Shown piece after piece: positions 36,072-44,311 of a stretch of DNA of 64,000 bases (position 1 is the first letter of the stretch; the number at the start of each line of letters is the position of its first letter). Source of the DNA: Acidobacteriaceae bacterium (lineage in GTDB: Bacteria > Acidobacteriota > Terriglobia > Terriglobales > Acidobacteriaceae); assembly GCA_025356095.1 (NCBI GenBank), contig JANXUR010000048.1, positions 39,465-103,464 of the forward strand. The letters are read 5' to 3'. The position numbers were made by a program, and so were the translations under genes. The notes below the pieces were generated by a model. The model saw only the letters and a list, made by a program, of their open reading frames with translations, did no database searches and was not told where the DNA came from.

Positions 36072-37943
36072 ATGGCCTTTGATGCATCCGCCTTTTCCGC
36101 CCGCCTGCTGGAAGCACCCCTGCTCTTCGATGGAGCCATGGGTACTCTGCTCTACGCAAAGGGCATCTTCATCAATCGCTCGTATGACGAGCTCAATCTC
36201 TCCCAACCAGACCTCATCCGCGGCATCCACGCCGAATACGTTCAGGCTGGCGCCGACGTCATCGAAACCAACACCTTCGGTGGCAACTCCTTTCGCCTCG
36301 CCCGCCATGGCATGGCAGAAAAAGTTCGCGACATCAACCTCGCCGGAGTCGCAATCGCTCGTGCCGCCACCACGAATTCCGCCGCCCTCATCGCTGGTGC
36401 CGTCGGCCCCCTTGGAGTTCGTATTGAGCCGCTGGGTAAAACCTCACTTGCTGAGGCCCGCGAAGCCTTCCGCCAGCAAATTGCCGCCTTGCTCGAGGCT
36501 GGCGTGGACATGCTGGTCTTGGAGACCTTCGGCTATCTCGAAGAGCTGAATCAAGCCGTGCTCGCCGCCCGCGATCTCGACACCAACATCCCCATCATTG
36601 CCCAGGTCACCGTGGACGACGACGGCAACAGCCTCGATGGCTCGGAGCCGGCAAGCTTTGCCGCCCGCCTCGACAGTTGGCCGGTGGAGGCCATCGGCCT
36701 GAATTGCAGCGTCGGCCCTGCCACCATGCTCGACGTGCTTGACCAGATGCGCCAACTCACCGAAAAGCCTCTCGCCGCCCAGCCCAACGCTGGCATTCCC
36801 CGCTCGGTAGATGGCCGCAACATCTACCTCTGCTCGCCGGAGTACATGGCTAGCTACGCCCGCAAGTTCGTCGCGGCAGGCGCACGCATCGTGGGCGGAT
36901 GCTGCGGCACCACCCCCGACCACATCCGCGTGATGAAGGCGGCCCTCCGCATTAACGAAGCCCGCACCCGCACCAGCGTCCTCAAATCCTCCACGCAACC
37001 GCAGGCCAAGTCCTCCCCCGCCCCTCCACTGGAGGAGCGATCGCAATTAGGGGCAAAACTGGCCGCGCGGAAATTTGTCACCATGGTAGAGATCGTTCCT
37101 CCTAAAGGCATTCTCGCCGCCAAAGAGCTCGAGGGTGCCCGCTTTCTCAAATCCGTGGGCGTAGATGTCATCAACATTCCAGACAGCCCCCGCGCCTCCG
37201 CCCGCATGAGCAACCAATCCCTCTGCCTGCTGATGCAGCAACAGGTTGGCATTGAGACAGTGCTGCACTACACCTGCCGCGACCGCAACGTCCTCGGCAT
37301 TCAGTCGGACTTGCTCGGTGCCTCCGCCACCGGCATCCGCAACTTGATTTGCATTACTGGCGACCCGCCCAAGATGGGCGACTATCCCGACGCCACCGCC
37401 GTCTTCGACGTGGATTCCATCGGCCTCGTCAACATCGTCAGCAACCTGAACCGCGGCCTCGATATCGGCGGCAACGCCACCAACGCCAGTACCGGATTCG
37501 TCATCGGCGTTGGCGCCAACCCCGGCTTGCCCGATATCGAGGAAGAAATTCGCCGCTTCGCCTACAAGGTCGAAGCGGGCGCAGAATACGTGGTCACTCA
37601 ACCCGTCTTCGACCTCGGCCAGCTCGAAGATTTTCTCCGATTCATCGAGCATTGCCGCATCCCGGTCATCGCTGGTATCTGGCCGCTCACCAGCATTCGT
37701 AACGCCGAGTTCATGAAGAACGAGTTACGCGTCTCCGTGCCCGATGCCATTATGGACCGCATGGCCCGCGCCGCCTCCGCCGAAGCTGCCCGCGCCGAAG
37801 GCGTCGCCATCGCCCGCGAGATGATTGAAGCTGTCAAACATGTGGTTCAGGGCGTGCAAATCAGCGCTCCCCTCGGCCGCTACACCGTCGCTGTGGACCT
37901 GCTGGAAGCGCTGGGCAGCGAGGCGACCCGCTCACAGATCTGA
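36072..37943 (+). CDS. Bifunctional homocysteine S-methyltransferase / methylenetetrahydrofolate reductase (YitJ type)
   Basis: Residues 1 to about 300 are a Pfam S-methyl_trans barrel with FDGAMGTLLY and ADVIETNTFGGNSF. The three zinc cysteines are in GLNCSVGP and GGCCGTTPDH. From about 335 a MTHFR barrel begins (VTMVEIVPPKG), with LICITGDPPKMGDYP for FAD/folate contacts and the distal VVTQPVFDL. It thus couples reduction of methylene-THF to methylation of homocysteine, as in Bacillus YitJ. The ATG at 36072 opens the first domain; the longer open frame upstream is rejected. No cobalamin-binding module is present. No SAM riboswitch-like structure was seen upstream. Confidence 0.9.
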   Translation: MAFDASAFSARLLEAPLLFDGAMGTLLYAKGIFINRSYDELNLSQPDLIRGIHAEYVQAGADVIETNTFGGNSFRLARHGMAEKVRDINLAGVAIARAATTNSAALIAGAVGPLGVRIEPLGKTSLAEAREAFRQQIAALLEAGVDMLVLETFGYLEELNQAVLAARDLDTNIPIIAQVTVDDDGNSLDGSEPASFAARLDSWPVEAIGLNCSVGPATMLDVLDQMRQLTEKPLAAQPNAGIPRSVDGRNIYLCSPEYMASYARKFVAAGARIVGGCCGTTPDHIRVMKAALRINEARTRTSVLKSSTQPQAKSSPAPPLEERSQLGAKLAARKFVTMVEIVPPKGILAAKELEGARFLKSVGVDVINIPDSPRASARMSNQSLCLLMQQQVGIETVLHYTCRDRNVLGIQSDLLGASATGIRNLICITGDPPKMGDYPDATAVFDVDSIGLVNIVSNLNRGLDIGGNATNASTGFVIGVGANPGLPDIEEEIRRFAYKVEAGAEYVVTQPVFDLGQLEDFLRFIEHCRIPVIAGIWPLTSIRNAEFMKNELRVSVPDAIMDRMARAASAEAARAEGVAIAREMIEAVKHVVQGVQISAPLGRYTVAVDLLEALGSEATRSQI

Positions 37944-37998
37944 AACCACAGTTTTTGTTCTTTTCCAGCGCGGGTGCGATAATTTCTTCAAGAACTCT

Positions 37999-38223
37999 AT
38001 GCCCAAGTTTGAAAGCAACCTGAAGCGTCTCGACCAGATCGTCACCGAACTGGAAAAGGGAGAACTCCCGCTCGAGCAGTCGCTCACCCTGTTTGAAGAA
38101 GGCGTTCAGCTTTCGGCTGACTGCCGCAAAGAGCTCCAAGAAGCCGAAGGCAAGGTCGAGATTCTGTTGAAGCAGGGCGGCAAGCTGCAAGCCCAGCCCT
38201 ACGAGGCAGGCGGCAAGCCGTAA
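37999..38223 (+). CDS. xseB: Exodeoxyribonuclease VII small subunit XseB
   Basis: This is the small subunit of the single-strand DNA exonuclease. The 74-residue product shows the family core FESNLKRLDQIVTELEKGELPLEQSLTLFEEG and helical C-terminal residues. The ATG at 37999 gives the usual length; the frame is open further upstream but without XseB-like sequence. It is followed by ispA after 90 bp, a common pairing. The large-subunit gene xseA is not in the window. Confidence 0.92.
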   Translation: MPKFESNLKRLDQIVTELEKGELPLEQSLTLFEEGVQLSADCRKELQEAEGKVEILLKQGGKLQAQPYEAGGKP

Positions 38224-38313
38224 AACCGCGGTCTCTGCTACCCGGCAGCATCATTGGCTTCAAGCGGAAAAAAGCAAATCGCCCCCGCACCAACTTGCTA
38301 TACTCACCCGAAC

Positions 38314-39216
38314 ATGTCTGCCGCCAATCTTGTTAACCTTAAAGAGACTTTGAAGCTGGGCGCGGCCCTTACGGACGCGGCGCTCGAGCGTCTGCTGCCC
38401 CCCGGCCACCACTTCCCCCCCTCCATCCATCAGGCTATGCGTCACAGTGTTTTCGCCGGGGGCAAGCGCCTACGTCCTATCCTGTGCATCGAAGCCGCGC
38501 GCATGGTCATGGGTTCGCTTCCAGCAGGTATTCAAGATGCTGGCGCCGCGCTGGAAATGCTCCACACCTATTCTCTGATTCACGACGACCTGCCTGCACT
38601 CGATAATGACGACCTCCGCCGCGGACGCCCCACCTGCCACGTCGCCTTCGGCGAAGCTACAGCAATTCTCGCCGGAGACGCCCTGCAAACCTGTGCCTAT
38701 CAAGTTCTCGCAGGCCTCCGCTGCCCGGCCGAGTCGCGCGTCCGCATCATCGCAGAAATTGCCCATGGCACCGGCACCGTGGACGGCATGATTGGCGGTC
38801 AGGTCGCCGACCTGGAAGCCGAGCACACCAAGCCCGACGCCGCTCGCCTCGAGTACATCCATCGTGCCAAGACCGGAGCGCTCATCACCGCCAGCCTGGT
38901 GGCCGGTGGCATTTATGCGGATGCCAATGCCGATGCCATTTCCCGCCTCCGCACCTTCGGCATGGCCATCGGCCTCGCCTTTCAAATTGTGGACGACATT
39001 CTCGACGTGACCCAATCTTCAGAACAACTGGGCAAGACCGCAGGCAAAGACCAAGCCACAGAGAAGGCCACTTACCCTTCCCTCTACGGTCTCGAAGAGT
39101 CGCAACATCGCGCCGATGCCCTCATCGCCTCCGCCAACGAGGCACTCGCCCCCTTCGGCGAGCGCGCCGACACCCTCCAAGCCCTCGCCGCCTATCTAGT
39201 GGAGCGCAAACAATAA
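38314..39216 (+). CDS. ispA: Short-chain polyprenyl diphosphate synthase (geranyl/farnesyl) IspA
   Basis: The enzyme condenses IPP with allylic diphosphates. The 300-residue product contains GGKRLRPIL, the first aspartate-rich motif HDDLPALDNDDLRRGRPT, and the second motif FQIVDDILD followed by KTAGKD. Residues before the first aspartate motif (LEMLHTYSLI) fit a farnesyl/geranyl-type chain length rather than long-chain synthases. The ATG at 38314 gives the family's usual start. It is immediately followed, one base apart, by crcB. Confidence 0.93.
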   Translation: MSAANLVNLKETLKLGAALTDAALERLLPPGHHFPPSIHQAMRHSVFAGGKRLRPILCIEAARMVMGSLPAGIQDAGAALEMLHTYSLIHDDLPALDNDDLRRGRPTCHVAFGEATAILAGDALQTCAYQVLAGLRCPAESRVRIIAEIAHGTGTVDGMIGGQVADLEAEHTKPDAARLEYIHRAKTGALITASLVAGGIYADANADAISRLRTFGMAIGLAFQIVDDILDVTQSSEQLGKTAGKDQATEKATYPSLYGLEESQHRADALIASANEALAPFGERADTLQALAAYLVERKQ

Positions 39217-39217
39217 C

Positions 39218-39604
39218 ATGCGCGAAGTCCTCTTCATCTCGCTGGGCGCGGTTGCCGGTGCCAATGCCCGCTACTACTTCGAGCGCTGGGTCACTAATCT
39301 GCTCGGCCGCGAGCTCTCCTGGGGCATCCTGTTCATCAACATCCTCGGCAGCCTCCTCGTCGGCTTCTTCGCCGCCTTCGTCATGGCCCGCGCCGTCACC
39401 GACCCCCGCTGGCGCTTGCTCATTGTCGTCGGATTCGCCGGAGCCTTCACCACCTTTTCCACCTACGCCTTTGAGAGCGTGCAGTACCTGCGCGCGGGAA
39501 TGTATCTGCAATTCTGGTCGAATGTGCTGCTGAATAACCTGCTGTGTATGGCCGCAGTTGCCGTCGGTGCTACTCTAGGCACTGGGGTCGCGCGCATTGT
39601 CTAA
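39218..39604 (+). CDS. crcB: Fluoride exporter CrcB/Fluc
   Basis: This is a small four-helix channel protein of the inner membrane that exports fluoride as a dual-topology dimer. The 128-residue product has the typical N-terminus (LFISLGAVAGANARY) and INILGSLLVGFFAAF. The conserved central motif is VGFAGAFTTFSTYAFE, with the phenylalanines and the serine/threonine track. It starts one base after the ispA stop, so it is translated from the same message. No fluoride riboswitch was identified in the short upstream space. Confidence 0.92.
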   Translation: MREVLFISLGAVAGANARYYFERWVTNLLGRELSWGILFINILGSLLVGFFAAFVMARAVTDPRWRLLIVVGFAGAFTTFSTYAFESVQYLRAGMYLQFWSNVLLNNLLCMAAVAVGATLGTGVARIV

Positions 39605-39665
39605 CATGTTGGGTTCAGGTCCGGTTTCAGGTTTTGGTTTTGGTTCAGGTTCTTCTGCCAGCATC

Positions 39666-40412
39666 ATGCTGTCTTCGCCACTCGACGTTCTCGCCATCGC
39701 CGCCCATCGAGACGATGTGGAACAGACCTGTGGCGGCACCTTGCTCAAAATGGCCCAAGCCGGACGCCGTACCGGCATTCTCGACCTCACACAAGGCGAA
39801 ATGGGCACCCGCGGTACCGCCGACGACCGCGCCCGCGAAGCCACCGCCGCAGCCAAGTTGCTGCAAGCCACTTGGCGCGAGGCGCTCGACCTGCCCGATG
39901 GCCGCGTGGAAAATACCTGGATCAACCGCCTGAAAGTCGCGCGCATGATTCGCCGCACCCGCCCCCAGGTGGTGATTCTCCCCTACTGGCAAGGTCGCCA
40001 TCCTGACCACTACACCTGCTCCACCCTGGGTTACGAAGCCTGCTTTCTCGCGGGACTTACCAAGCTCGATCCCGGCCACGAACTCGGCGACTTTCAGGAA
40101 TCCCTGCCACCCCATCGCCCCTTCAAGATCGTTTACGCCACACTCTATTACGACATCCGCCCCACCTTTGTCGTGGATATCACCGCGCAGTTCGACACCA
40201 AAATATCATCGCTGCTTGCCTATAAGTCGCAGTACGCAACTCAGACGGAAGGTAGCGACCTGTTTGTCCCCGAGGCAGAAATCCGCACTCGGCTGGAAAC
40301 CATGGCCCGCTTCTATGGCCTGCTAGGCGGCGTAGACTTCGCCGAACCCTTCCTGCAAAAAGAAGTAGGCCTAGTAGAAGACTTGACACTCATTCCCGTG
40401 AAGTCCATCTAA
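39666..40412 (+). CDS. bshB1: Bacillithiol biosynthesis deacetylase BshB1 (LmbE family)
   Basis: BshB1 removes the acetyl group from GlcNAc-malate during bacillithiol synthesis. The zinc-binding motif of the LmbE fold appears as AAHRDDVEQTCGG, and the second histidine site as WQGRHPDHY. TQGEMGTRGTADDRAREA, near residue 50, is a hallmark of BshB1 over other LmbE proteins. I chose the ATG at 39666 because it begins at the conserved LDVLAIAAH. An earlier ATG at 39606, two bases after the crcB stop, would add a Gly/Ser-rich repeat of 20 residues. It belongs to the xseB-ispA-crcB unit. Confidence 0.88.
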   Translation: MLSSPLDVLAIAAHRDDVEQTCGGTLLKMAQAGRRTGILDLTQGEMGTRGTADDRAREATAAAKLLQATWREALDLPDGRVENTWINRLKVARMIRRTRPQVVILPYWQGRHPDHYTCSTLGYEACFLAGLTKLDPGHELGDFQESLPPHRPFKIVYATLYYDIRPTFVVDITAQFDTKISSLLAYKSQYATQTEGSDLFVPEAEIRTRLETMARFYGLLGGVDFAEPFLQKEVGLVEDLTLIPVKSI

Positions 40413-40531
40413 TTAACCCGTTGTCATCCTAACTAACCCGTTGTCATCCAAAGCAACGCGAAGGACCCCTACCCCGCCAACACTCGTCCCTAAGTTACAG
40501 CGAGTTACTCGCCCCAACCCCTTACCCCCAC

Positions 40532-40921
40532 TTAGTCCTGCACCGCTCCCACCCTCCGCTGATAAACATGCCACAACACCCCCGCCGGGTCATACACAGT
40601 TGCCACTCGCAGCCCCCACGGCTGCATCGCCGGAGCCTTAGGAGCCTGCACCGGAAACCGCCCCGGCAAATCCAACGCCTGTAGATACACCCACCATGCC
40701 TCAAGGTCATCCACCATCAACTGCATCATGCAGTTCTCCGCCCAGTCCTTCTGATAACCACGCTGAAGAATAAAGCCTCCGGCTCCTACCCGAAAGATGG
40801 CAACCTCCCCATCCAGCAGCTTCTCAAATCCCATCGCCTCATAGAACCGTTTCGATAGGTCATAGTCCTTCGCCGGCAAAAACGGCCGCGCAACTTCACT
40901 TCCGCAGGGCACCTGATTCAT
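40532..40921 (-). CDS. VOC-fold (glyoxalase/bleomycin-resistance-like) protein
   Basis: The 129-residue protein has the vicinal-oxygen-chelate fold. A first half reads RPFLPAKDYDLSKRFYEAMGF, with FILQRGYQ following. The second half has MMQLMVDDLEAWWVYL and ends with YDPAGVLWHVYQ. Few canonical metal ligands are seen, so it may be a non-enzymatic VOC protein. The ATG at 40919-40921 is used, with GAGGAG seven bases upstream; GTG and TTG codons just before it are also possible. It converges with bshB1 over a 119-base gap that contains a partial GTCATCC repeat. Confidence 0.8.
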   Translation of the reverse strand: MNQVPCGSEVARPFLPAKDYDLSKRFYEAMGFEKLLDGEVAIFRVGAGGFILQRGYQKDWAENCMMQLMVDDLEAWWVYLQALDLPGRFPVQAPKAPAMQPWGLRVATVYDPAGVLWHVYQRRVGAVQD

Positions 40922-40975
40922 CACCAACTCCTCATCTTTTCCACGAATCGAAACTTCAATATAAGCCGCTCGTCC

Positions 40976-41677
40976 CTACCCGACCGAAACCCCCGGCACC
41001 ATCTCCATCACTTCCACCCCCGGCACCAGCGATTGCAAATCCGCCGGACGCCCCACCAGCGGCGGAAACGTGCCAAAATGCATCGGAATCACTGTTTGCG
41101 GCTTCAACAAATTCACCGCATACGCCGCCTCTTTTGGTGACATAGTGAACCGATCCCCAATCGGCAGCATCACAATATGGGGTGCATATAACTCGCGAAT
41201 TATCGCCATGTCACCAAACACATTGGTATCGCCCGCATGGTAAATCCGCACCCCGTTGGCAAACTCCATCACGTAGCCAGTGGCCTCGCCGCCATAAATA
41301 ATCTCGTCGCCATCTAAAATGCCGCACGAATGGTCCGCATGAACCATCGTCACCTTCACCTCCGCCACCGTCTGCGAGCCGCCTTTGTTCATCGGCGACA
41401 CAGTAGTCACGCCCTTCTTCTCCAGCCAATGGCACAGCTCGTAGATGCCCACCACCGTGGCCCCATGCTGCTGCGCCAGCGGCACCGCATCAGCAATATG
41501 GTCAAAATGCCCATGCGTCGCCAGAATGGCATCAATCCTCGTAAACGACTTCGCCGCCTCCGGACACATCGGATTCCCTGCCACCCACGGATCCACCACC
41601 AGCGTCTTGCCCTCTGGCGTATCAATGCGAAAGGTCGAGTGGCCTAGCCACGTCAGCTTGATTCCCTTGAGTTCCAT
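40976..41677 (-). CDS. Metal-dependent hydrolase, UPF0173 family (metallo-beta-lactamase fold)
   Basis: The 233-residue protein carries the binuclear-metal motif THGHFDHIAD, near residue 60. A later VHADHSCG, the IYHAGDTN strand, and the C-terminal VIPMHFGTFPPL complete the MBL-fold active site. This set is typical of UPF0173/UlaG-like hydrolases, whose physiological substrates are unknown. The start ATG at 41675-41677 has AAAGGAG upstream. It is monocistronic or follows nothing obvious upstream. Confidence 0.9.
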   Translation of the reverse strand: MELKGIKLTWLGHSTFRIDTPEGKTLVVDPWVAGNPMCPEAAKSFTRIDAILATHGHFDHIADAVPLAQQHGATVVGIYELCHWLEKKGVTTVSPMNKGGSQTVAEVKVTMVHADHSCGILDGDEIIYGGEATGYVMEFANGVRIYHAGDTNVFGDMAIIRELYAPHIVMLPIGDRFTMSPKEAAYAVNLLKPQTVIPMHFGTFPPLVGRPADLQSLVPGVEVMEMVPGVSVG

Positions 41678-41874
41678 TGTGTGCTCCTTTGTAGGCTCCT
41701 TTGCCCGCAACCTGCCTCATTCTATGGCGACGCACCACCCCCCGCCAAACTACCCGCAGCCGCCGGGCGTATTCCCGATTCACAGCCTTACCCTCTATCA
41801 TCAGTGCATCATCGCTTCAGCTGCCTGCACGGGTTTGGCCTTGCAGCGTAGACCCGCAGGGACGAATAAATCTC

Positions 41875-42399
41875 ATGGCTCATCTCGAAGTCCTCATTCC
41901 CCGGGAACGCATCGCCCAGCGCGTGGCCGAACTCGGCGCAGAAATCTCCCGCGACTTTGCCGGGCATGCAGTGCTGCTGGTGGGCGTGCTAAAGGGCGCG
42001 GCCATCTTCCTATGCGACCTCGCCCGCACCATAGACCCAGCCCTCGATGTCCGCATGGACTTCATCGGCGTCTCCAGCTACGGCACCGCAAAAACTTCCA
42101 GTGGAGAAGTTCAACTTACCAAAGACCTCAGCGAGCCGCTCGCCGGGGTTCACGTCATCCTGGTGGAAGACATCCTCGACACCGGAGTCACCCTCCACTT
42201 CCTGAAGCAGCTTCTGCTGGCCCGCCAGCCCGCCTCGCTCAAGCTCGCTGCCCTGCTGCAAAAGCCCAACCGCCGCAAAGTCGCGATTCAGGCTGACTAC
42301 GTCGGTTTCACTTTCCCAGACGAGTTCGCCGTCGGCTATGGCCTCGACCACGCCGAGCGGTACCGCAACTTGCCCGATATTTGTATCGTTCGGGAATAA
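41875..42399 (+). CDS. hpt: Hypoxanthine (guanine) phosphoribosyltransferase
   Basis: This is a purine salvage enzyme that transfers phosphoribosyl from PRPP to hypoxanthine or guanine. The 174-residue product shows the metal/PP loop VGVLKGAAIFLCDLAR. The flexible-loop SSYGT segment and the PRPP signature VILVEDILDTGVTL follow. The C-terminal purine-binding YVGFTFPDEFAVGYGLDHAERYRN is characteristic of Hpt. The ATG at 41875 starts at the usual position. It is expressed rightward, 109 bp before the GAF-GAF-SpoIIE gene. Confidence 0.93.
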   Translation: MAHLEVLIPRERIAQRVAELGAEISRDFAGHAVLLVGVLKGAAIFLCDLARTIDPALDVRMDFIGVSSYGTAKTSSGEVQLTKDLSEPLAGVHVILVEDILDTGVTLHFLKQLLLARQPASLKLAALLQKPNRRKVAIQADYVGFTFPDEFAVGYGLDHAERYRNLPDICIVRE

Positions 42400-42508
42400 C
42401 CGTGCGCGATAATGGCGCCAAGGCAGCCAAGGTAATGGTGCAGCGCGAATCGCTCCCCGCGCCCTGCCCATCCGCCCCCCCCATCCGGGGCACCCCAGCT
42501 TCGCTGCT

Positions 42509-44311
42509 ATGATGAAACATCGCATGACAGAGCCACCCCATTTCGAAGATGTAACCCTGAGCGCGCCCGTTTCTGAGTCGCCCGCTGTCGAGCCTTTGTT
42601 GCTCGAGGTGTCAGATGTAGTCAACTCCACCCTCGATCTCGATGCCTCGCTGAGCCGCGTCGCCGAACTTGTTCGCAAAGTCATTGACTACGAGATTTTC
42701 GCCATCTTCCTGCTCAACCCGAAAACTCAGGAACTCTTTCCCCGCTTCCAGATCGGCTATCCCGCCAGCCTCGCCGAGACGCTGCAAATTAAAGTCGGCC
42801 AGGGCGTCATTGGTCAGGCCGCCGAAAAGCGCGAAGCCGTGCTGGTCCGCGATGTGCGCGGCGACCAAAATTATGTCCACGGCGTACCCAATGTCGGCTC
42901 TGAGCTCGCCATCCCGCTCATCGTTAAAAAACGCGTCATCGGCGTGATTGATATTGAGGCCCGCGAAGCCAACTACTTTACTGAAGAACACGCACGCCTG
43001 CTTACTCTGGTGGCTTCTCGAATGGCCGTGGCGATTGAAAACGCCCGCCTCCACACCCGCACCTCTCGCCAGGCCCGCTCTCTTCTGCTGCTCAATGAAA
43101 TTAGCCGCGAGATGACTTCGATCCTCAACTTGGATCAGTTACTCGCTCAGATCGCCGAACTACTCAAGCGCCTCATTGACTATCAGATGTTCAGCATCCT
43201 GCTGGTGGACCCCTCTGGCAACAAACTGCAACATCGCTATACTCAGCGCTTTGGCAAAGACGTCCGCCTTAAGCACGACATCCCGCTGGGTCGCGGCCTG
43301 GTAGGCTATGCTGCGCAACAGCGCATTGCCGTTGTAGTTCCGGATGTGAAGTCAGAACCGCGCTACGTCCTAGTAAACCCCGAGACCCGCTCTGAAATGT
43401 GCGTGCCGCTGGTTTATAAAGACAAAGTAATCGGCGTCATTGATCTGGAACACACTCGCAAGGGCTACTTTACTGAAGACCACAAGCGCACCATGGTGAC
43501 TCTGGCGGCGCAAGTAGCCGTCTCCATTGAAAACGCCCGCCTTTATGAACAGTTAGAACGCCAGGAACGTCGCCTCGAACGCGAATTAGGCTTAGCCCAT
43601 GAACTCCAACTTCGCCTACTACCTGCCCAGTGCCCCATTCTTGATAATCTTGAAATGGCAGCCAAGTTTGTACCCGCCCGCGCAATTGGTGGCGACTTAT
43701 ACGACTTTCTCCCCTACACCCTAAGCCGCCTCGGCATTGCCATTGGTGATGTTAGTGGCAAAGGCGCAGCAGCCGCGCTCTATGCTGCCTTGGTAAGTGG
43801 CATCATCCGCTCCCACGCCGCCGCTGAACCTTCTCCAGAAGAAATGCTTACCGTGGTCAACTTCGGGTTGAACGAGCGCCCCATTGACGCCCAGTTCGTC
43901 GCATTGATTTATGCCGTTTGGGACGACCGTGCGCGCCAGTTACACGTAGCAAACTCCGGCTTGCCTCGCCCCATTCGCGTCCATCACGGACACGTCAGCA
44001 CCATGCAACTTACTGGTATGCCCCTCGGCCTATTTAGTGACGCCCAAGCTGAAGAGCATACCTTTCAAGCCGATCCCGGCGACCTGTTCGTGTTCTTTAG
44101 TGACGGCATTCCCGACGCCCGCAGCCGCGATGGAGCTGCCTTCGGCCATACCCGCATCGAAGAAATCATCCTTAGTTGCAAGGATGATTCCGCGCAGGTG
44201 GTGGTAGATCGCATCTTCCACGCCGTCAGCGAACACGCTGCCGGTGCCGAACCCTTTGATGACCAAAGCGTCGTCGCCTTACGCGTGAAAGAAGGGTCTA
44301 ACTTACTGTGA
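42509..44311 (+). CDS. GAF-GAF-SpoIIE (PP2C-type) serine phosphatase
   Basis: The 600-residue cytoplasmic protein contains two tandem GAF domains (about residues 35-180 and 205-355), each with a MAVAIENARLH-like closing helix. A coiled-coil helix follows, then a SpoIIE/PPM phosphatase domain (about 390-597). GGDLYDF, GDVSGKGAAAAL, NSGLPRPI and FFSDGIPDAR provide the metal-binding and catalytic residues. It probably acts on a STAS partner in response to a GAF ligand. ATGs at 42509, 42512 and 42524 are possible. Its stop overlaps the GTG start of lysA (GTGA), so the two are translationally coupled, which is an odd pair functionally. Confidence 0.9.
   Translation: MMKHRMTEPPHFEDVTLSAPVSESPAVEPLLLEVSDVVNSTLDLDASLSRVAELVRKVIDYEIFAIFLLNPKTQELFPRFQIGYPASLAETLQIKVGQGVIGQAAEKREAVLVRDVRGDQNYVHGVPNVGSELAIPLIVKKRVIGVIDIEAREANYFTEEHARLLTLVASRMAVAIENARLHTRTSRQARSLLLLNEISREMTSILNLDQLLAQIAELLKRLIDYQMFSILLVDPSGNKLQHRYTQRFGKDVRLKHDIPLGRGLVGYAAQQRIAVVVPDVKSEPRYVLVNPETRSEMCVPLVYKDKVIGVIDLEHTRKGYFTEDHKRTMVTLAAQVAVSIENARLYEQLERQERRLERELGLAHELQLRLLPAQCPILDNLEMAAKFVPARAIGGDLYDFLPYTLSRLGIAIGDVSGKGAAAALYAALVSGIIRSHAAAEPSPEEMLTVVNFGLNERPIDAQFVALIYAVWDDRARQLHVANSGLPRPIRVHHGHVSTMQLTGMPLGLFSDAQAEEHTFQADPGDLFVFFSDGIPDARSRDGAAFGHTRIEEIILSCKDDSAQVVVDRIFHAVSEHAAGAEPFDDQSVVALRVKEGSNLL

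Noticed and set aside
39205..39217. Possible fluoride riboswitch for crcB
   Set aside because: crcB starts one base after ispA, leaving no room, and no crcB-motif sequence is seen in the operon leader.
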